From Lysinibacillus_B sp050613145 (GTDB taxonomy: Bacteria > Bacillota > Bacilli > Bacillales_A > Planococcaceae), in the NCBI RefSeq assembly GCF_050613145.1, contig NZ_CP192507.1, forward strand, positions 1,550,001 to 1,614,000: a stretch of 64,000 nucleotides of DNA, given 5' to 3'. Shown piece by piece: positions 1 through 8,140 of this stretch (within the stretch, counting starts at the first letter, position 1; the number at the start of each line of letters is the position of its first letter). Position numbers and translations under genes: made by a program. The notes beneath the pieces were generated by a model, which made no database searches, had not been told where the DNA came from, and saw only the letters and a program-made list of their open reading frames with translations.

Positions 1-2
1 TT

Positions 3-584
3 GAACATACACTGATGATTGCGGAAGATTTAGAACGTACTGGTCGTGTGAAAACGATAGAAATCATGGATGAACACGATAGTACATGGATGATTAAAGA
101 GTTGAAGAAGTATATAAAAGAAATGGAGACAGAACCGCATAATATTAAAGTGTATTTTGACGGTGGCTTTGATGTGCAAACAAAAGGTTCAGGTCTCGGT
201 GTCGCGATTTATTATGAGAAAGATGGTAAGTCTTACCGCTTGCGTCGTAATGCATATGTATCAAGTTTAGATTCAAACAATGAGGCAGAATATGCAGCAT
301 TGCATTTAAGTTTAGTGGAATTAGAATTAATGGATGTGCATCATCAAACGGTACGCTTTATCGGTGATTCTCAAGTGGTAATCAATCAATTAAACGGGGA
401 ATGGCCAGCTTATGAGCAAAATTTAGCAAGCTGGGCAGATAAAATAGAAGGTAAGCTACAATCATTAGGCATCATTCCTGAATACGAACTCATTTCTCGA
501 AAACAAAATACGGAAGCAGATCGTCTTGCTACACAAGCACTTCAAGGAACAGATATTTCAGGAGAAATAGAATTACAATCATAA
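3..584 (+). CDS. RNase HI-like protein, 5' end outside the window
   Basis: The protein resembles the ribonuclease HI fold family that cuts RNA in RNA-DNA hybrids. Counting from the ATG at 15, the four acidic catalytic positions are visible: Asp49 in YFDGG, Glu92 in NNEAEY, Asp118 in GDSQ and Asp169 in NTEADRLA. The frame is open without a stop right to base 3, and the first 40 or so residues do not belong to the RNase H core, so an N-terminal part is probably missing. This arrangement matches the YpeP-type proteins of Bacillales. The four acids argue for an active enzyme, but the substrate is unknown. A hairpin terminator follows about 120 bases downstream. Confidence 0.8.
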   Translation, partial: EHTLMIAEDLERTGRVKTIEIMDEHDSTWMIKELKKYIKEMETEPHNIKVYFDGGFDVQTKGSGLGVAIYYEKDGKSYRLRRNAYVSSLDSNNEAEYAALHLSLVELELMDVHHQTVRFIGDSQVVINQLNGEWPAYEQNLASWADKIEGKLQSLGIIPEYELISRKQNTEADRLATQALQGTDISGEIELQS

Positions 585-705
585 ATATAATATTACTTAT
601 GCTAAGGCCTACACAGCAATAGTTTAAACTGAAAAAGCCCACCACCTTTAATTATGATATTCAAAAATGTAAGAAGTTTGTTGTTTCCATAATGCTATAA
701 AAGTG

Positions 706-750
706 AAAAGTCGATTTGTACCAATAATGCGGGTATGAATCGACTTTTTT
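706..750 (+). terminator. Intrinsic terminator
   Basis: An 11-bp stem AAAAGTCGATT / AATCGACTTTT is followed by a run of T. It probably ends the RNase H-like transcript. The rest of the 585-888 gap holds nothing else that I can recognise. Confidence 0.75.
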
Positions 751-888
751 AGTGAATTCTCCAGTTAGCGTGAAATGTATTTTTGGATTACATATAGAAA
801 AATAACATTTAATAGCTTAAAATAGACTTTAAGTACAGAAAGAATGCGGTAAAGATAAAGTGTATATGGGAGAATAGGGGGAGTTTGG

Positions 889-1404
889 ATGGGAGAAACA
901 AAATATTGCAAAGATTCACGTGTGTTGAGGTCAAGTCGTGTATTTCCAAATGATTTTAATAATCATAACACGCTTTTTGGTGGACGCTTATTAAGTGATA
1001 TGGACCAAGTAGCATCCATTTCTGCCGCAAAGCACAGTCGTCGTGAGTGTGTCACGGCTTCAGTTGATACAGTCGAATTTTTACAGCCGATTCGTCCAGA
1101 AGAGTCGGTCACATTTGAGTCATTTGTTATATGGACAGGAACAAGTTCGATGGAAATATTTATTAAAGTATATGCGGAAAATTTGCGTACAGGGGAACAT
1201 AAAATCGCTGCTATTGCCTATTTTACATTTATAGCACTTGATGAAAATCGAAAGCCAGTAAAAGTACCGCAAGTGATTCCTGAAACATCGGAGGAACGGT
1301 ATTTATTTGAAAAATCTAAGCAACGTGCACTATTCCGAGAAGATAAGCAAATCCATAATAAAGAAATCATTTTATACTTACGTGAAAACCATGTAATGAG
1401 TTAA
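889..1404 (+). CDS. Acyl-CoA thioesterase, hotdog fold (YkhA-like)
   Basis: A 171-residue single hotdog-domain protein that should hydrolyse acyl-CoA thioesters in the cytoplasm. The stretch from residue 19 to 40 (FPNDFNNHNTLFGG followed by the Asp39 region) is the typical substrate and active-site segment of the YkhA / acyl-CoA hydrolase family. The length fits the family, about 170-180 residues. The start is supported by GGGGGAG six bases before the ATG. It is a single gene that converges with the next gene across a shared hairpin. The acyl chain preference cannot be read from the sequence. Confidence 0.87.
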   Translation: MGETKYCKDSRVLRSSRVFPNDFNNHNTLFGGRLLSDMDQVASISAAKHSRRECVTASVDTVEFLQPIRPEESVTFESFVIWTGTSSMEIFIKVYAENLRTGEHKIAAIAYFTFIALDENRKPVKVPQVIPETSEERYLFEKSKQRALFREDKQIHNKEIILYLRENHVMS

Positions 1405-1408
1405 TGAA

Positions 1409-1443
1409 AAGGCGTGATGCAGTGAAGTAACTGCTCACGCCTT
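1409..1443. terminator. Hairpin between convergent genes
   Basis: AAGGCGTGA with an inner GCAGT pairs with ACTGC and TCACGCCTT. It lies between the thioesterase stop and the stop of the minus-strand secreted protein, and probably serves both. The U-tracts are weak. Confidence 0.6.
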
Positions 1444-1804
1444 AGTCTTGTGACATATGGATCGCCAAGTGACCGAAAGGATAAATTGAATCATACATCA
1501 TCAATTCATTTGTTTTGTATAGTTGTTCTTGCATATTTGCTTTGTGAACAAGTGTAAGAAATGCTGGTAGGACAACTTGCTGTTTAGTATTAATAGTGGT
1601 GAAAGTATTAACAGGTATATTGGGTTCGGTAATGTGCCGCTTTGGTAGTATTTCGGTGTTATCTACGCTGTAGGCTTCAAATTCGCCATTCACGCCATGC
1701 ATACTACTTAAACCAGTTTCATTTTCTTCCTTTGCGAACGAGACTGAGAGAATAAAGCTACCAATGACTAAAAATGCAATGAAAGCGTTTACTAACTTTT
1801 TCAT
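1442..1804 (-). CDS. Small secreted protein of unknown function
   Basis: A protein of 120 residues. The first 24 residues are a textbook signal peptide: MKK, a hydrophobic core, then SFA before the charged KEENE, so export by Sec and signal peptidase cleavage near residue 24 are likely. The mature part is about 95 residues with no cysteine and no domain I recognise. I start it at the ATG at 1804 because AGGTG lies eight bases upstream; an in-frame ATG at 1834 has no such site. It is monocistronic, and no function can be assigned. Confidence 0.6.
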   Translation of the reverse strand: MKKLVNAFIAFLVIGSFILSVSFAKEENETGLSSMHGVNGEFEAYSVDNTEILPKRHITEPNIPVNTFTTINTKQQVVLPAFLTLVHKANMQEQLYKTNELMMYDSIYPFGHLAIHMSQD

Positions 1805-1903
1805 ACGATTCACACCTATTCTAATAGTATTCACCTATCTACTACATATGTATGTTCATCTATTATTTATGCCTCTAATTTGAATGTATCTCTCGAAATA
1901 AAC

Positions 1904-2664
1904 TATTAACTTATAATGAATAAATTTACAAACATATATTACCATTTAAGTAGCCGTTGCTTTCTGCTCCGGCACTCGCTTTCCACGGGCGAGATCAAGC
2001 CTCCTCGTCGCTCATCCTTCAGTGCTCCTGTCGCTACGCTTTCGTCGCAAATAAATTTCCTGCGGGGTCTTGGGGCCAACATGATGTTGGTCACGAAGGC
2101 GTTGCCGCTGTCGCTTTGCTTTCGCGCAGATAAATTGTCACAGGACGTGACGGTTTTAGCCTTCGTTCCTTTATCGCTTTCCCGTAGGAAGCTTTGCACC
2201 TGCCGCTTCACTTCCGGTGCAGAAAAACATTGCTCTGTAGCGAAAGGCGCATGCCGTCAGCTACACTCTCGTGCCTCCACTACAAGCAACTAGTGTTCAA
2301 TAAAAAAATGGGGTGCTAAAGATTAATGAAATATCCTCATTGATTATAGTAGAAGGTAGGCGATTATACGTACAAATGGAAAGAAAATGATTCATGAATA
2401 GAGAAGATAAATGATTTTTCTAGAATATCGAGAAGCATTCACTTTTTTTGCCGTAGCGCGCCATAGCCACAGAAGCCAAGATTTTCTTTGCGACGAAAGC
2501 GTAGCGTCAGGAGCAGGAACAGGAGATCCAAACAGGCCGCGCCTGTTTTAGCTCCTGTGCAGGCTGTGGCAAAGCGCGGAGGCTACGATATCAATTTCTT
2601 TTAATATCTCTTACTATTTACTTGGTATTTTTAGGATGTATTTTTGTGCATTATAAACTATTAA
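1904..2664. mobile_element. MITE-like element copy I (non-coding)
   Basis: The element spans about 1910-2658. The left end is CTTATAATGAATAAA and the right end TTTGTGCATTATAAAC, which are inverted and imperfect versions of the ends of the other three copies. TATTAA directly flanks both sides (1904-1909 and 2659-2664), and the direct repeat can be extended to ATAAACTATTAA. Inside lie GC-rich module A (about 1951-2290), an AT-rich linker, and GC-rich module B (about 2450-2587). This is the copy with the longest module A. Open frames over it are not convincing genes. Modules, linker and ends align with the copy at 62915-63448. Confidence 0.7.
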
Positions 2665-2705
2665 ATTGCGAGTAATCAAAGTAAGATAAATAGAGAGGTG
2701 ATCTT

Positions 2706-3629
2706 GTGAAAACAATATTATGCATAGGAGAACTATTAATTGATTTTTTCTGTTCTGAAATGAATGTGAATTTAGTAGAGGCTACTCATTTTCAAAAGCA
2801 AGCTGGTGGAGCACCGGCAAATGTTTGTGCAACCATTGCTAAACTGGGTGGACAGGCGAAATTTTGCGGTAAGGTAGGAAATGACGCATTTGGTGCCTTT
2901 TTAGAAAAGACGCTAGTAGAAGCAGGAGTCGATACTGCGATGTTAGTAAAGGGACAGTCTCCGACAACATTAGCATTTGTATCGCGTATTTCAGGCGGTG
3001 AACGTGATTTTATTTTTAACCGTGGGGCAGATGAAACGTTGGTAATGAGTGAAATCGATCGTAAAGAGTTGAATGTCGAAATTGCGCATTTTGGTTCAGC
3101 AACAGCACTGCTTTCAAGTCCATTTTATGACACGTACATGGAAGTCATGCATATGTTGAAAAAACGCGGTGCTTTTATATCGTTTGATCCGAATTTTCGC
3201 GTGGATTTGTGGACAGGAAGAGAAGAGGTTTATCGTGAGCGTACAGATGCCTGTGTTGCACTAGCCGATTTTATAAAAATGAGTGAAGAGGAGTTTGTAT
3301 TATACGGAAAACCAGTACCTCATGGGAAATGGTTTGCTGTGACGAAGGGACAAGAAGGAACGTGGATTTCGAACGGTGAGGAGTGTGCCCTTATCCCAAG
3401 TATCGACATTCAAGCTATCGATACGACAGGTGCGGGTGATGCATTTGTCGGTGCAATGTTAAAGCAGTTCGCGGATTATCCGACGCTAGAAATGTTAAAT
3501 TTTCAACATTTTAAGCAACTAACACAATTCAGCAATATCGTCGGTGCTTTAACTTGTACAGCAGTAGGCGCAATGACAGCCCTTCCAACGACAGAAGATG
3601 TGGTATTATATATGAATAACAAGAAATAG
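2706..3629 (+). CDS. PfkB-family carbohydrate kinase, probably fructokinase
   Basis: The protein phosphorylates a sugar with ATP in the cytoplasm. Visible signatures are the GGAPAN substrate loop at residues 34-39, the DPNFR motif at 161-165 that is typical of fructokinases, and the PfkB signature DTTGAGDAF at 239-247, whose Asp245 is the catalytic base. Its 307 residues are normal for the family. GAGAGGTGA lies just upstream of the start. No sugar transporter or hydrolase is adjacent, so fructose as substrate is an inference from the motifs. The DUF423 gene follows after 15 bases and may be co-transcribed. Confidence 0.82.
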   Translation: MKTILCIGELLIDFFCSEMNVNLVEATHFQKQAGGAPANVCATIAKLGGQAKFCGKVGNDAFGAFLEKTLVEAGVDTAMLVKGQSPTTLAFVSRISGGERDFIFNRGADETLVMSEIDRKELNVEIAHFGSATALLSSPFYDTYMEVMHMLKKRGAFISFDPNFRVDLWTGREEVYRERTDACVALADFIKMSEEEFVLYGKPVPHGKWFAVTKGQEGTWISNGEECALIPSIDIQAIDTTGAGDAFVGAMLKQFADYPTLEMLNFQHFKQLTQFSNIVGALTCTAVGAMTALPTTEDVVLYMNNKK

Positions 3630-3644
3630 AAAGAGGATTAAACG

Positions 3645-4010
3645 ATGCAAGTAGCTATTATTTTAGGAGCAGCGATGGCATTTTTAGCAGTTGCTTTTGG
3701 TGCATTTGGTGCACACGCATTAAAGGATAAGTTTAAGGAGCAGAAATATGCAGATAATTGGGAGACAGCTTGTCGTTATTTAATGTACCATGCATTAGGG
3801 TTAATTTTAGTTGGTATTTTAATTGATGTTTTAGGTGAATCAGGTGCCTTAACAACAGCAACATGGTGCATGTTTATTGGCTCCCTCATTTTTTCAGGAA
3901 GCTTATATATTTTATCGTTAACAGGTATTCGTAAACTTGGGGCTATTACACCAATTGGCGGCGTTTTACAGCTTGCTGCATGGATTTGTGTTATTGTCGC
4001 AGCGATCTAA
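3645..4010 (+). CDS. DUF423 membrane protein (YwdK-like)
   Basis: A 121-residue, very hydrophobic protein with about four membrane segments. The N-terminal motif FGAFGAHALK is characteristic of the DUF423 family of small bacterial membrane proteins, whose function is not established. It sits 15 bases after the sugar kinase with its own ribosome site (AGAGGA) and is followed immediately by a terminator, so the two genes probably form a two-gene unit. Its link to sugar metabolism is only positional. Confidence 0.8.
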   Translation: MQVAIILGAAMAFLAVAFGAFGAHALKDKFKEQKYADNWETACRYLMYHALGLILVGILIDVLGESGALTTATWCMFIGSLIFSGSLYILSLTGIRKLGAITPIGGVLQLAAWICVIVAAI

Positions 4011-4016
4011 ATGATT

Positions 4017-4048
4017 ATCGACTTCTTTAAATGAGGGGTCGATTTTTT
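4017..4048 (+). terminator. Intrinsic terminator after DUF423 gene
   Basis: ATCGAC pairs with GTCGAT over a 15-base loop, followed by TTTTTT. Confidence 0.65.
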
Positions 4049-4097
4049 GTTGTTAAGGAAATGATAAAATGTCGCATTGTGGATAACGGTTGTTTAA

Positions 4098-4225
4098 AAG
4101 AGCATCTACGTTTAGGCGAAAGCGCCATCCCCTCGCGACGCTTCGACTCCCTCCTACGTGTGGCAAGCACACTTGTCGGGATTCTCCAGCGCTTGTCGGG
4201 GATTAGCAGGCGCTTTTGTTCTTTA
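4098..4225. repeat. GC-rich palindromic intergenic segment
   Basis: Within the 318-base gap before the flavoprotein gene lies a GC-rich stretch with small inverted repeats, such as GGCGAAAGCGCC and GTGTGGCAAGCACAC, and a repeated TTGTCGGGGATT-like word. It does not match the four MITE-like copies elsewhere in the window. It looks like a different dispersed repeat, but only one copy is present here. Confidence 0.35.
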
Positions 4226-4328
4226 GGGTACTATTTTCAGTAGGATATGAATAATTTACAGTTTTTTGTAAAATACTTTTGCAAAGAAAATCAGCAAATG
4301 TTATCGTTAACAATGAGGTGAATAGAGA

Positions 4329-5663
4329 GTGAAAATTTATGATTTGGCGGTAATTGGTGCAGGACCAGGCGGATATGTAGCGGCCATTCACGCGGCAAAA
4401 AGCGGTCTAAAAGTGGCGCTTGTTGAAAAGAACAAAGTAGGGGGCGCCTGCTATAATGTAGGCTGTATCCCATCTAAAATTATGCTTGAGCATAGTAAAT
4501 TAGTGCAGGAAATTAGACGTGGTACAGATTGGGGTGTAACCGTACCGACGATTAACATTGATTTCCCTAAACTCATGCAACGGAAAGACAAGGTAGTAGA
4601 AGAATTACTACATAACATTGAAACATTTGTAGAAAAAGCACAAATTACAATGTATCGCGGGGAAGCATCTGTTTCTAGGGATCGTAAAGTAACCGTAGAT
4701 GATGACGTATTTGAAGCGAAACATGTCATTTTAGCAACAGGTAGCGGCCCGTTTGTGCCACCGTTTAAAGGCATTGAAACAGCGAGCTATTACACAACAG
4801 ATACATTTTTTGGTATTCAAGAGCTACCGAAGGAGTTAACAATCGTTGGCGGTGGGGTTATTGCAATTGAAATGGCGTTTGCGCTAGCTCCAATGGGGAC
4901 AAAAGTAACCGTATTAAATCATAGTAAAGATATTCTGCAAACAGAAGAGCCAGATGCAAGACCCATTATTAAAGAAAAAATGGAGCAGTTAGGTATTAAG
5001 CTTGTCACAGATTTCGCCTTTGAAGAAATAAAAGGAAATGAAATTCATACATCAATCGGGGTATTTAAATACGATAATTTATTATTTGCAACAGGTCGTC
5101 GTCCGAATACTAAAATTGCAGAAGCGCTTGAACTGCAAATGGATGGGCGTTTAATTTGGACAAATAACCATTACGAAACAAGCATCCCAGGCATTTTTGC
5201 AATCGGTGACTTAGTCGGTGGTTTCCAACTTGCACATTCTGCTTCAGCAGAAGGTATTCATGCAGTGGATTATATGTTAGGGAAGCAACCACGTGTCATT
5301 AATCAAATGGAAATCCCACGTTGTGTATATACGCATCCTGAAATTGCGACGTTCGGTATGTTAGAGCATGAAGCACCAACTGACGCTATCGTCACAAAAA
5401 TGTATTTACCGACAAATCCTAAAGCATTACTTGAAGGGAATACACAAGGCTTTATGAAATTCGTAGCAAGTCCTGAAGGTGATATTTACGGTGCCTGTGT
5501 TGTTGGGGACGGCGCAACAGAAATGATTAATGCGATGTTGGCCGCAAAAGTAGCAGGTGGCTCAGTAAAAGACCTTGCTCGTATGATTTTCCCACATCCA
5601 ACGGTAAGTGAACATATTGGTGATGCAGCAAGCGCTGTATTTGGAAAAGCAATCCACCTATAA
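4329..5663 (+). CDS. Dihydrolipoyl dehydrogenase-like FAD/NAD oxidoreductase
   Basis: A class I pyridine nucleotide-disulfide oxidoreductase. Features in order are the FAD-binding GAGPGG at residues 10-15, the redox-active disulfide Cys41-x4-Cys46 in the GGACYNVGCIPSK motif, the central NAD-binding GGGVIAIE, ATGRRPN, AIGDL, and the C-terminal HPTVSE motif with His423 and Glu428. These fit dihydrolipoamide dehydrogenase, although 444 residues is slightly short compared with about 470. No E1 or E2 genes of a 2-oxoacid dehydrogenase are adjacent, so it may be a stand-alone paralogue. The start has GAGGTG upstream. A terminator follows. Confidence 0.85.
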   Translation: MKIYDLAVIGAGPGGYVAAIHAAKSGLKVALVEKNKVGGACYNVGCIPSKIMLEHSKLVQEIRRGTDWGVTVPTINIDFPKLMQRKDKVVEELLHNIETFVEKAQITMYRGEASVSRDRKVTVDDDVFEAKHVILATGSGPFVPPFKGIETASYYTTDTFFGIQELPKELTIVGGGVIAIEMAFALAPMGTKVTVLNHSKDILQTEEPDARPIIKEKMEQLGIKLVTDFAFEEIKGNEIHTSIGVFKYDNLLFATGRRPNTKIAEALELQMDGRLIWTNNHYETSIPGIFAIGDLVGGFQLAHSASAEGIHAVDYMLGKQPRVINQMEIPRCVYTHPEIATFGMLEHEAPTDAIVTKMYLPTNPKALLEGNTQGFMKFVASPEGDIYGACVVGDGATEMINAMLAAKVAGGSVKDLARMIFPHPTVSEHIGDAASAVFGKAIHL

Positions 5664-5672
5664 TGTGTAATA

Positions 5673-5701
5673 GTCTGTGAATTCTTTCACAGGCTTTTTT
5701 G
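5673..5701 (+). terminator. Intrinsic terminator after the flavoprotein gene
   Basis: GTCTGTGAA pairs with TTCACAGGC across a 4-base loop and is followed by a T-run. Confidence 0.8.
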
Positions 5702-5730
5702 CTATAATGAAATGGTAGGGTGGTGATAGT

Positions 5731-6054
5731 TTGATCGAACTAGAAAAGGAAATAGAGTATACATTATACCAGCTGATGGAGCTGGAGGTAGAAGAAGAAA
5801 TTGTACAGATGAGCCAAATATTCGCCAAACTTCTTACTTCTGTACAAGCAGCACAGCTCATCGACTACAAGTTAGATGTATTGATCGATCCATCACAATG
5901 TTTACCAGAGACAAAAATATTACTTGAGAGTTTAATGGAAGTGAAAAGCCGTTTTAACCGACGCCGTAAATTGCTTACACATCGCGATATACTAAAAGTA
6001 TGGTTACGAAAAAACGCTACGTTTAAATCAGAATTTTTACCTCGTATGTTTTAA
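5731..6054 (+). CDS. Hypothetical 107-residue protein, TTG start
   Basis: A small, charged, mostly helical protein that I do not recognise. It has an acidic N-terminal half (ELEKEIEYTLYQLMELEVEEE) and a basic C-terminal end (SRFNRRRKLL). The TTG start is preceded by GGTGGTGA at a good distance, and a -10-like TATAAT lies at 5703-5708, directly after the previous terminator. It is followed by its own terminator, so it looks like a real single gene. No membrane segment or signal peptide is visible. Confidence 0.6.
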   Translation: MIELEKEIEYTLYQLMELEVEEEIVQMSQIFAKLLTSVQAAQLIDYKLDVLIDPSQCLPETKILLESLMEVKSRFNRRRKLLTHRDILKVWLRKNATFKSEFLPRMF

Positions 6055-6087
6055 GGCTATTTGGATTCTATTTCAAATAGCCCTTTT
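6055..6087. terminator. Terminator between convergent genes
   Basis: GGCTATTTG pairs with CAAATAGCC over a 10-base loop, followed by CTTTT. It separates the 107-residue protein gene from the minus-strand DUF218 gene, whose stop it overlaps. Confidence 0.75.
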
Positions 6088-6607
6088 AAATTCCAATAAG
6101 CCAGTATCTTCCGAGTGCCATAACTTCGCGAAATTGCCAATACCCCCGGTCAATAAGCGGCGTTTTTGTCCCAATCGTATTTACATCGTACCCAAGCGAG
6201 GAAGCGATGGCTTGTGCGCGGTAAATATGAAAATCACTTGAGATAATGGTAAAGGAAGTAATAGATTCTGGTAGAAACTTTATAGAATTTAATATATTTT
6301 CATATGTATTCCTTGCTTGCTTTTCTACTAAAATATTGTTTTCATCTATCCCGTGCTGTATTAAATACTCCCGCATTGCATCTGCCTCACCAGCTCCACT
6401 GACAATATATTTCATGTCATCATTTTTATAAGATAGAGCCGCATCTAACCGATTTTTTAACATGGTAGAAGGTGTGCCGTTTTTATTTAATTTTGTTCCT
6501 AAAACGAGTACATATGTACCGTCATGACTAGTACTAGGTAACCAATTCGTCAGAAAAAGTGGCAAGCCTAGTAACAATATAAGTAAACAAATAAGTTGAG
6601 TGCGCAT
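6086..6607 (-). CDS. DUF218 / YdcF-ElyC-SanA family protein
   Basis: A 173-residue protein with an N-terminal membrane anchor (about residues 4-22) and one DUF218 domain outside. Family signs are VLVLGTKL near residue 34, the VSGAGEADAMREYL segment, the EKQARNTYENI segment, and the SSDFHIYRA motif. Relatives such as ElyC and SanA affect envelope integrity in other bacteria, and the biochemical activity is unsettled. It is divergent from the glycosyltransferase gene, which also suits an envelope role. Confidence 0.75.
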   Translation of the reverse strand: MRTQLICLLILLLGLPLFLTNWLPSTSHDGTYVLVLGTKLNKNGTPSTMLKNRLDAALSYKNDDMKYIVSGAGEADAMREYLIQHGIDENNILVEKQARNTYENILNSIKFLPESITSFTIISSDFHIYRAQAIASSLGYDVNTIGTKTPLIDRGYWQFREVMALGRYWLIGI

Positions 6608-6730
6608 AATATTCCTCGAAAATTAATAAACTATTTACTAGTGTATCATTACTATTTTTTACTGGAAATAAGAAATTCAAGCCTGCGGACGCAATTACTG
6701 CAAGGTGTAATTGCTTTGAAAGATGGTGAC

Positions 6731-7786
6731 ATGATGAAAGAAGTAGGAATAATTATGCCGGCATATCAACCTGATGAAAAGACCATTCGCGTCATCGAAG
6801 AGTTAAGACACGTACATGAAGGTCCGATTATTATCGTAAATGATGGAAGTGATGCCAGCTACATTTTTAATAAGCTAGCAACATTTCCAGAAGTAACCGT
6901 ATTACATCACGCAATGAATCAAGGAAAAGGGCGTGCACTGAAAACAGCCTTTCATTATGTGCTAAATGAGCGCCCAGACTTGCGGTCAATTGTTACAATT
7001 GATGCGGATGGTCAACATTTGACAAAGGACATCATAAAGCTTATACAATCACTTCATGAGACAGCGGATGCCCTCTTATTAGGTGTACGTAATTTTTCGC
7101 AAAAGCATATTCCGTTCCGCTCTAAATTTGGCAATGAATGCACAAAAATTATTTATCGACTAATCGTTGGCACAAAAATTAGTGATACACAAACGGGTTT
7201 ACGCGGGATTCCAACTAAATTTTTACCTGCTTTATTACAGATTACTGGCGAACGGTTCGAATATGAAATGAATATATTAGCTAACTTAAAAGAGTTACAA
7301 ATACCAATAGTAGAAATTCCGATTGAAACGGTTTATCTCGAAAGTAATAAATCATCTCATTTCCGTCCGTTACACGATTCATTCCAAATTTATAAAGTAT
7401 TTCTTGTATATGCAATCGTAAGTGGAGCTTCTTTTTTTATTGATATACTACTATTTTTCCTTTTTGCGAAAATATTTAAAATTGTTGCACCGATGTCGTT
7501 TATTGTGATTGCAACGGTGTTGGCACGTCTTTTATCTTCTCTCTTTAATTATTATGTAAATCGCTATGCTGTTTTTAAGAGCGGCTCGAAAAAATCATTT
7601 TACAGGTATTATGTGTTAGCCGTATTTATTATGTTAGCTTCAGCTAGTTTAGTGCAATTATTGTATAGTGAATGGCTACATAATGGCGAAGTACTATTAA
7701 AAGTACTTGTAGATACTACGTTGTTTATTGTTGCGTTTATTGTACAGCGGAAATGGGTATTTAAAAAAGAGAAGCATGCTTCGTGA
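6731..7786 (+). CDS. Glycosyltransferase family 2 fused to GtrA-like membrane domain
   Basis: The protein has two parts. Residues 1 to about 215 are a GT2 domain of the dolichyl/undecaprenyl phosphate sugar transferase type, with VNDGS at 36-40, NQGKGRALK at 63-71 and the metal-binding DAD at 91-93. Residues from about 220 to the end are a GtrA-like domain with four membrane helices. Such fusions make a lipid-linked sugar and help move it across the membrane for wall or teichoic acid decoration. I place the start at the ATGATG at 6731-6736; the frame is open further upstream but without a ribosome site. 351 residues. Confidence 0.8.
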   Translation: MMKEVGIIMPAYQPDEKTIRVIEELRHVHEGPIIIVNDGSDASYIFNKLATFPEVTVLHHAMNQGKGRALKTAFHYVLNERPDLRSIVTIDADGQHLTKDIIKLIQSLHETADALLLGVRNFSQKHIPFRSKFGNECTKIIYRLIVGTKISDTQTGLRGIPTKFLPALLQITGERFEYEMNILANLKELQIPIVEIPIETVYLESNKSSHFRPLHDSFQIYKVFLVYAIVSGASFFIDILLFFLFAKIFKIVAPMSFIVIATVLARLLSSLFNYYVNRYAVFKSGSKKSFYRYYVLAVFIMLASASLVQLLYSEWLHNGEVLLKVLVDTTLFIVAFIVQRKWVFKKEKHAS

Positions 7787-7843
7787 AAGCCGTAGATTTT
7801 AGTGTTGAATCATACTTTCTTTCATTATAGTAACTACTACACC

Positions 7844-7872
7844 TTGAAGTTTTGTTGATTTTTGAGTATAAT
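7844..7872 (+). promoter_or_regulatory. SigA-type promoter for a small RNA
   Basis: TTGAAG (7844-7849), an exact 17-base spacer, and TATAAT (7867-7872). No protein gene follows on this strand, and a terminator lies about 170 bases downstream. Confidence 0.6.
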
Positions 7873-7878
7873 GAAGTT

Positions 7879-8039
7879 TAGGTGCCAAACAACCTATGTA
7901 AAGTTTTTACTTTACAACAAAAGTTCCCGTTTATAGCACGGATTTGCTAGGGAGTTTTTGCTTTTAGAGCAGGGAGGATGAGCCCCTGCTCGATTTATAT
8001 AAATATTAACACGCGCTACGTTGGGTAGTGCGTTTTTTT
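7879..8039 (+). ncRNA. Candidate small RNA, about 160 nt, family unknown
   Basis: The interval runs from a consensus promoter to an intrinsic terminator and has no open frame with a ribosome site. It can fold into four successive hairpins: GTAAAG/CTTTAC at about 7908-7925; a 9-bp stem AAAGTTCCC/GGGAGTTTT with an inner AGCA/TGCT at about 7920-7959; GAGCAGGG/CCCTGCTC at about 7967-7991; and the terminator stem. It does not match the sequences I know for 6S RNA, tmRNA, SRP RNA or RoxS. The adjacent genes point away or converge, so a riboswitch is unlikely. Confidence 0.5.
8012..8039 (+). terminator. Intrinsic terminator of the candidate small RNA
   Basis: CGCGCTAC pairs with GTAGTGCG (one G-U) over the 5-base loop GTTGG, followed by seven T. 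Confidence 0.8.
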
Positions 8040-8074
8040 GTTTTTAAGGATGATTGTTTTTGATAAAGTTTTGA

Positions 8075-8117
8075 AAGCGCGATTACTAGTCTAATTTTAG
8101 ACAAAGTAATCGCGCTT
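8075..8117. terminator. Long hairpin downstream of the chemoreceptor gene
   Basis: A perfect 13-bp stem AAGCGCGATTACT / AGTAATCGCGCTT encloses a second GTCTAA/TTAGAC hairpin. It lies 24 bases after the minus-strand chemoreceptor stop. The T-rich tail is modest on either strand. Confidence 0.65.
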
Positions 8118-8140
8118 CTTTTCAGTATATAAAACGGTTA

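Noticed and set aside
1916..2293. Open frames on both strands over the GC-rich repeat
   Set aside because: They lie inside module A of MITE-like copy I, have no ribosome site, and the frames are not kept in the other copies.
1904..2664. CRISPR array
   Set aside because: Repeats in the window are dispersed single units with hairpins, not short direct repeats with equal spacers, and no cas gene is present.
7879..8039. Riboswitch controlling a downstream gene
   Set aside because: The next gene is on the opposite strand and converges, so the RNA has no downstream gene to control.
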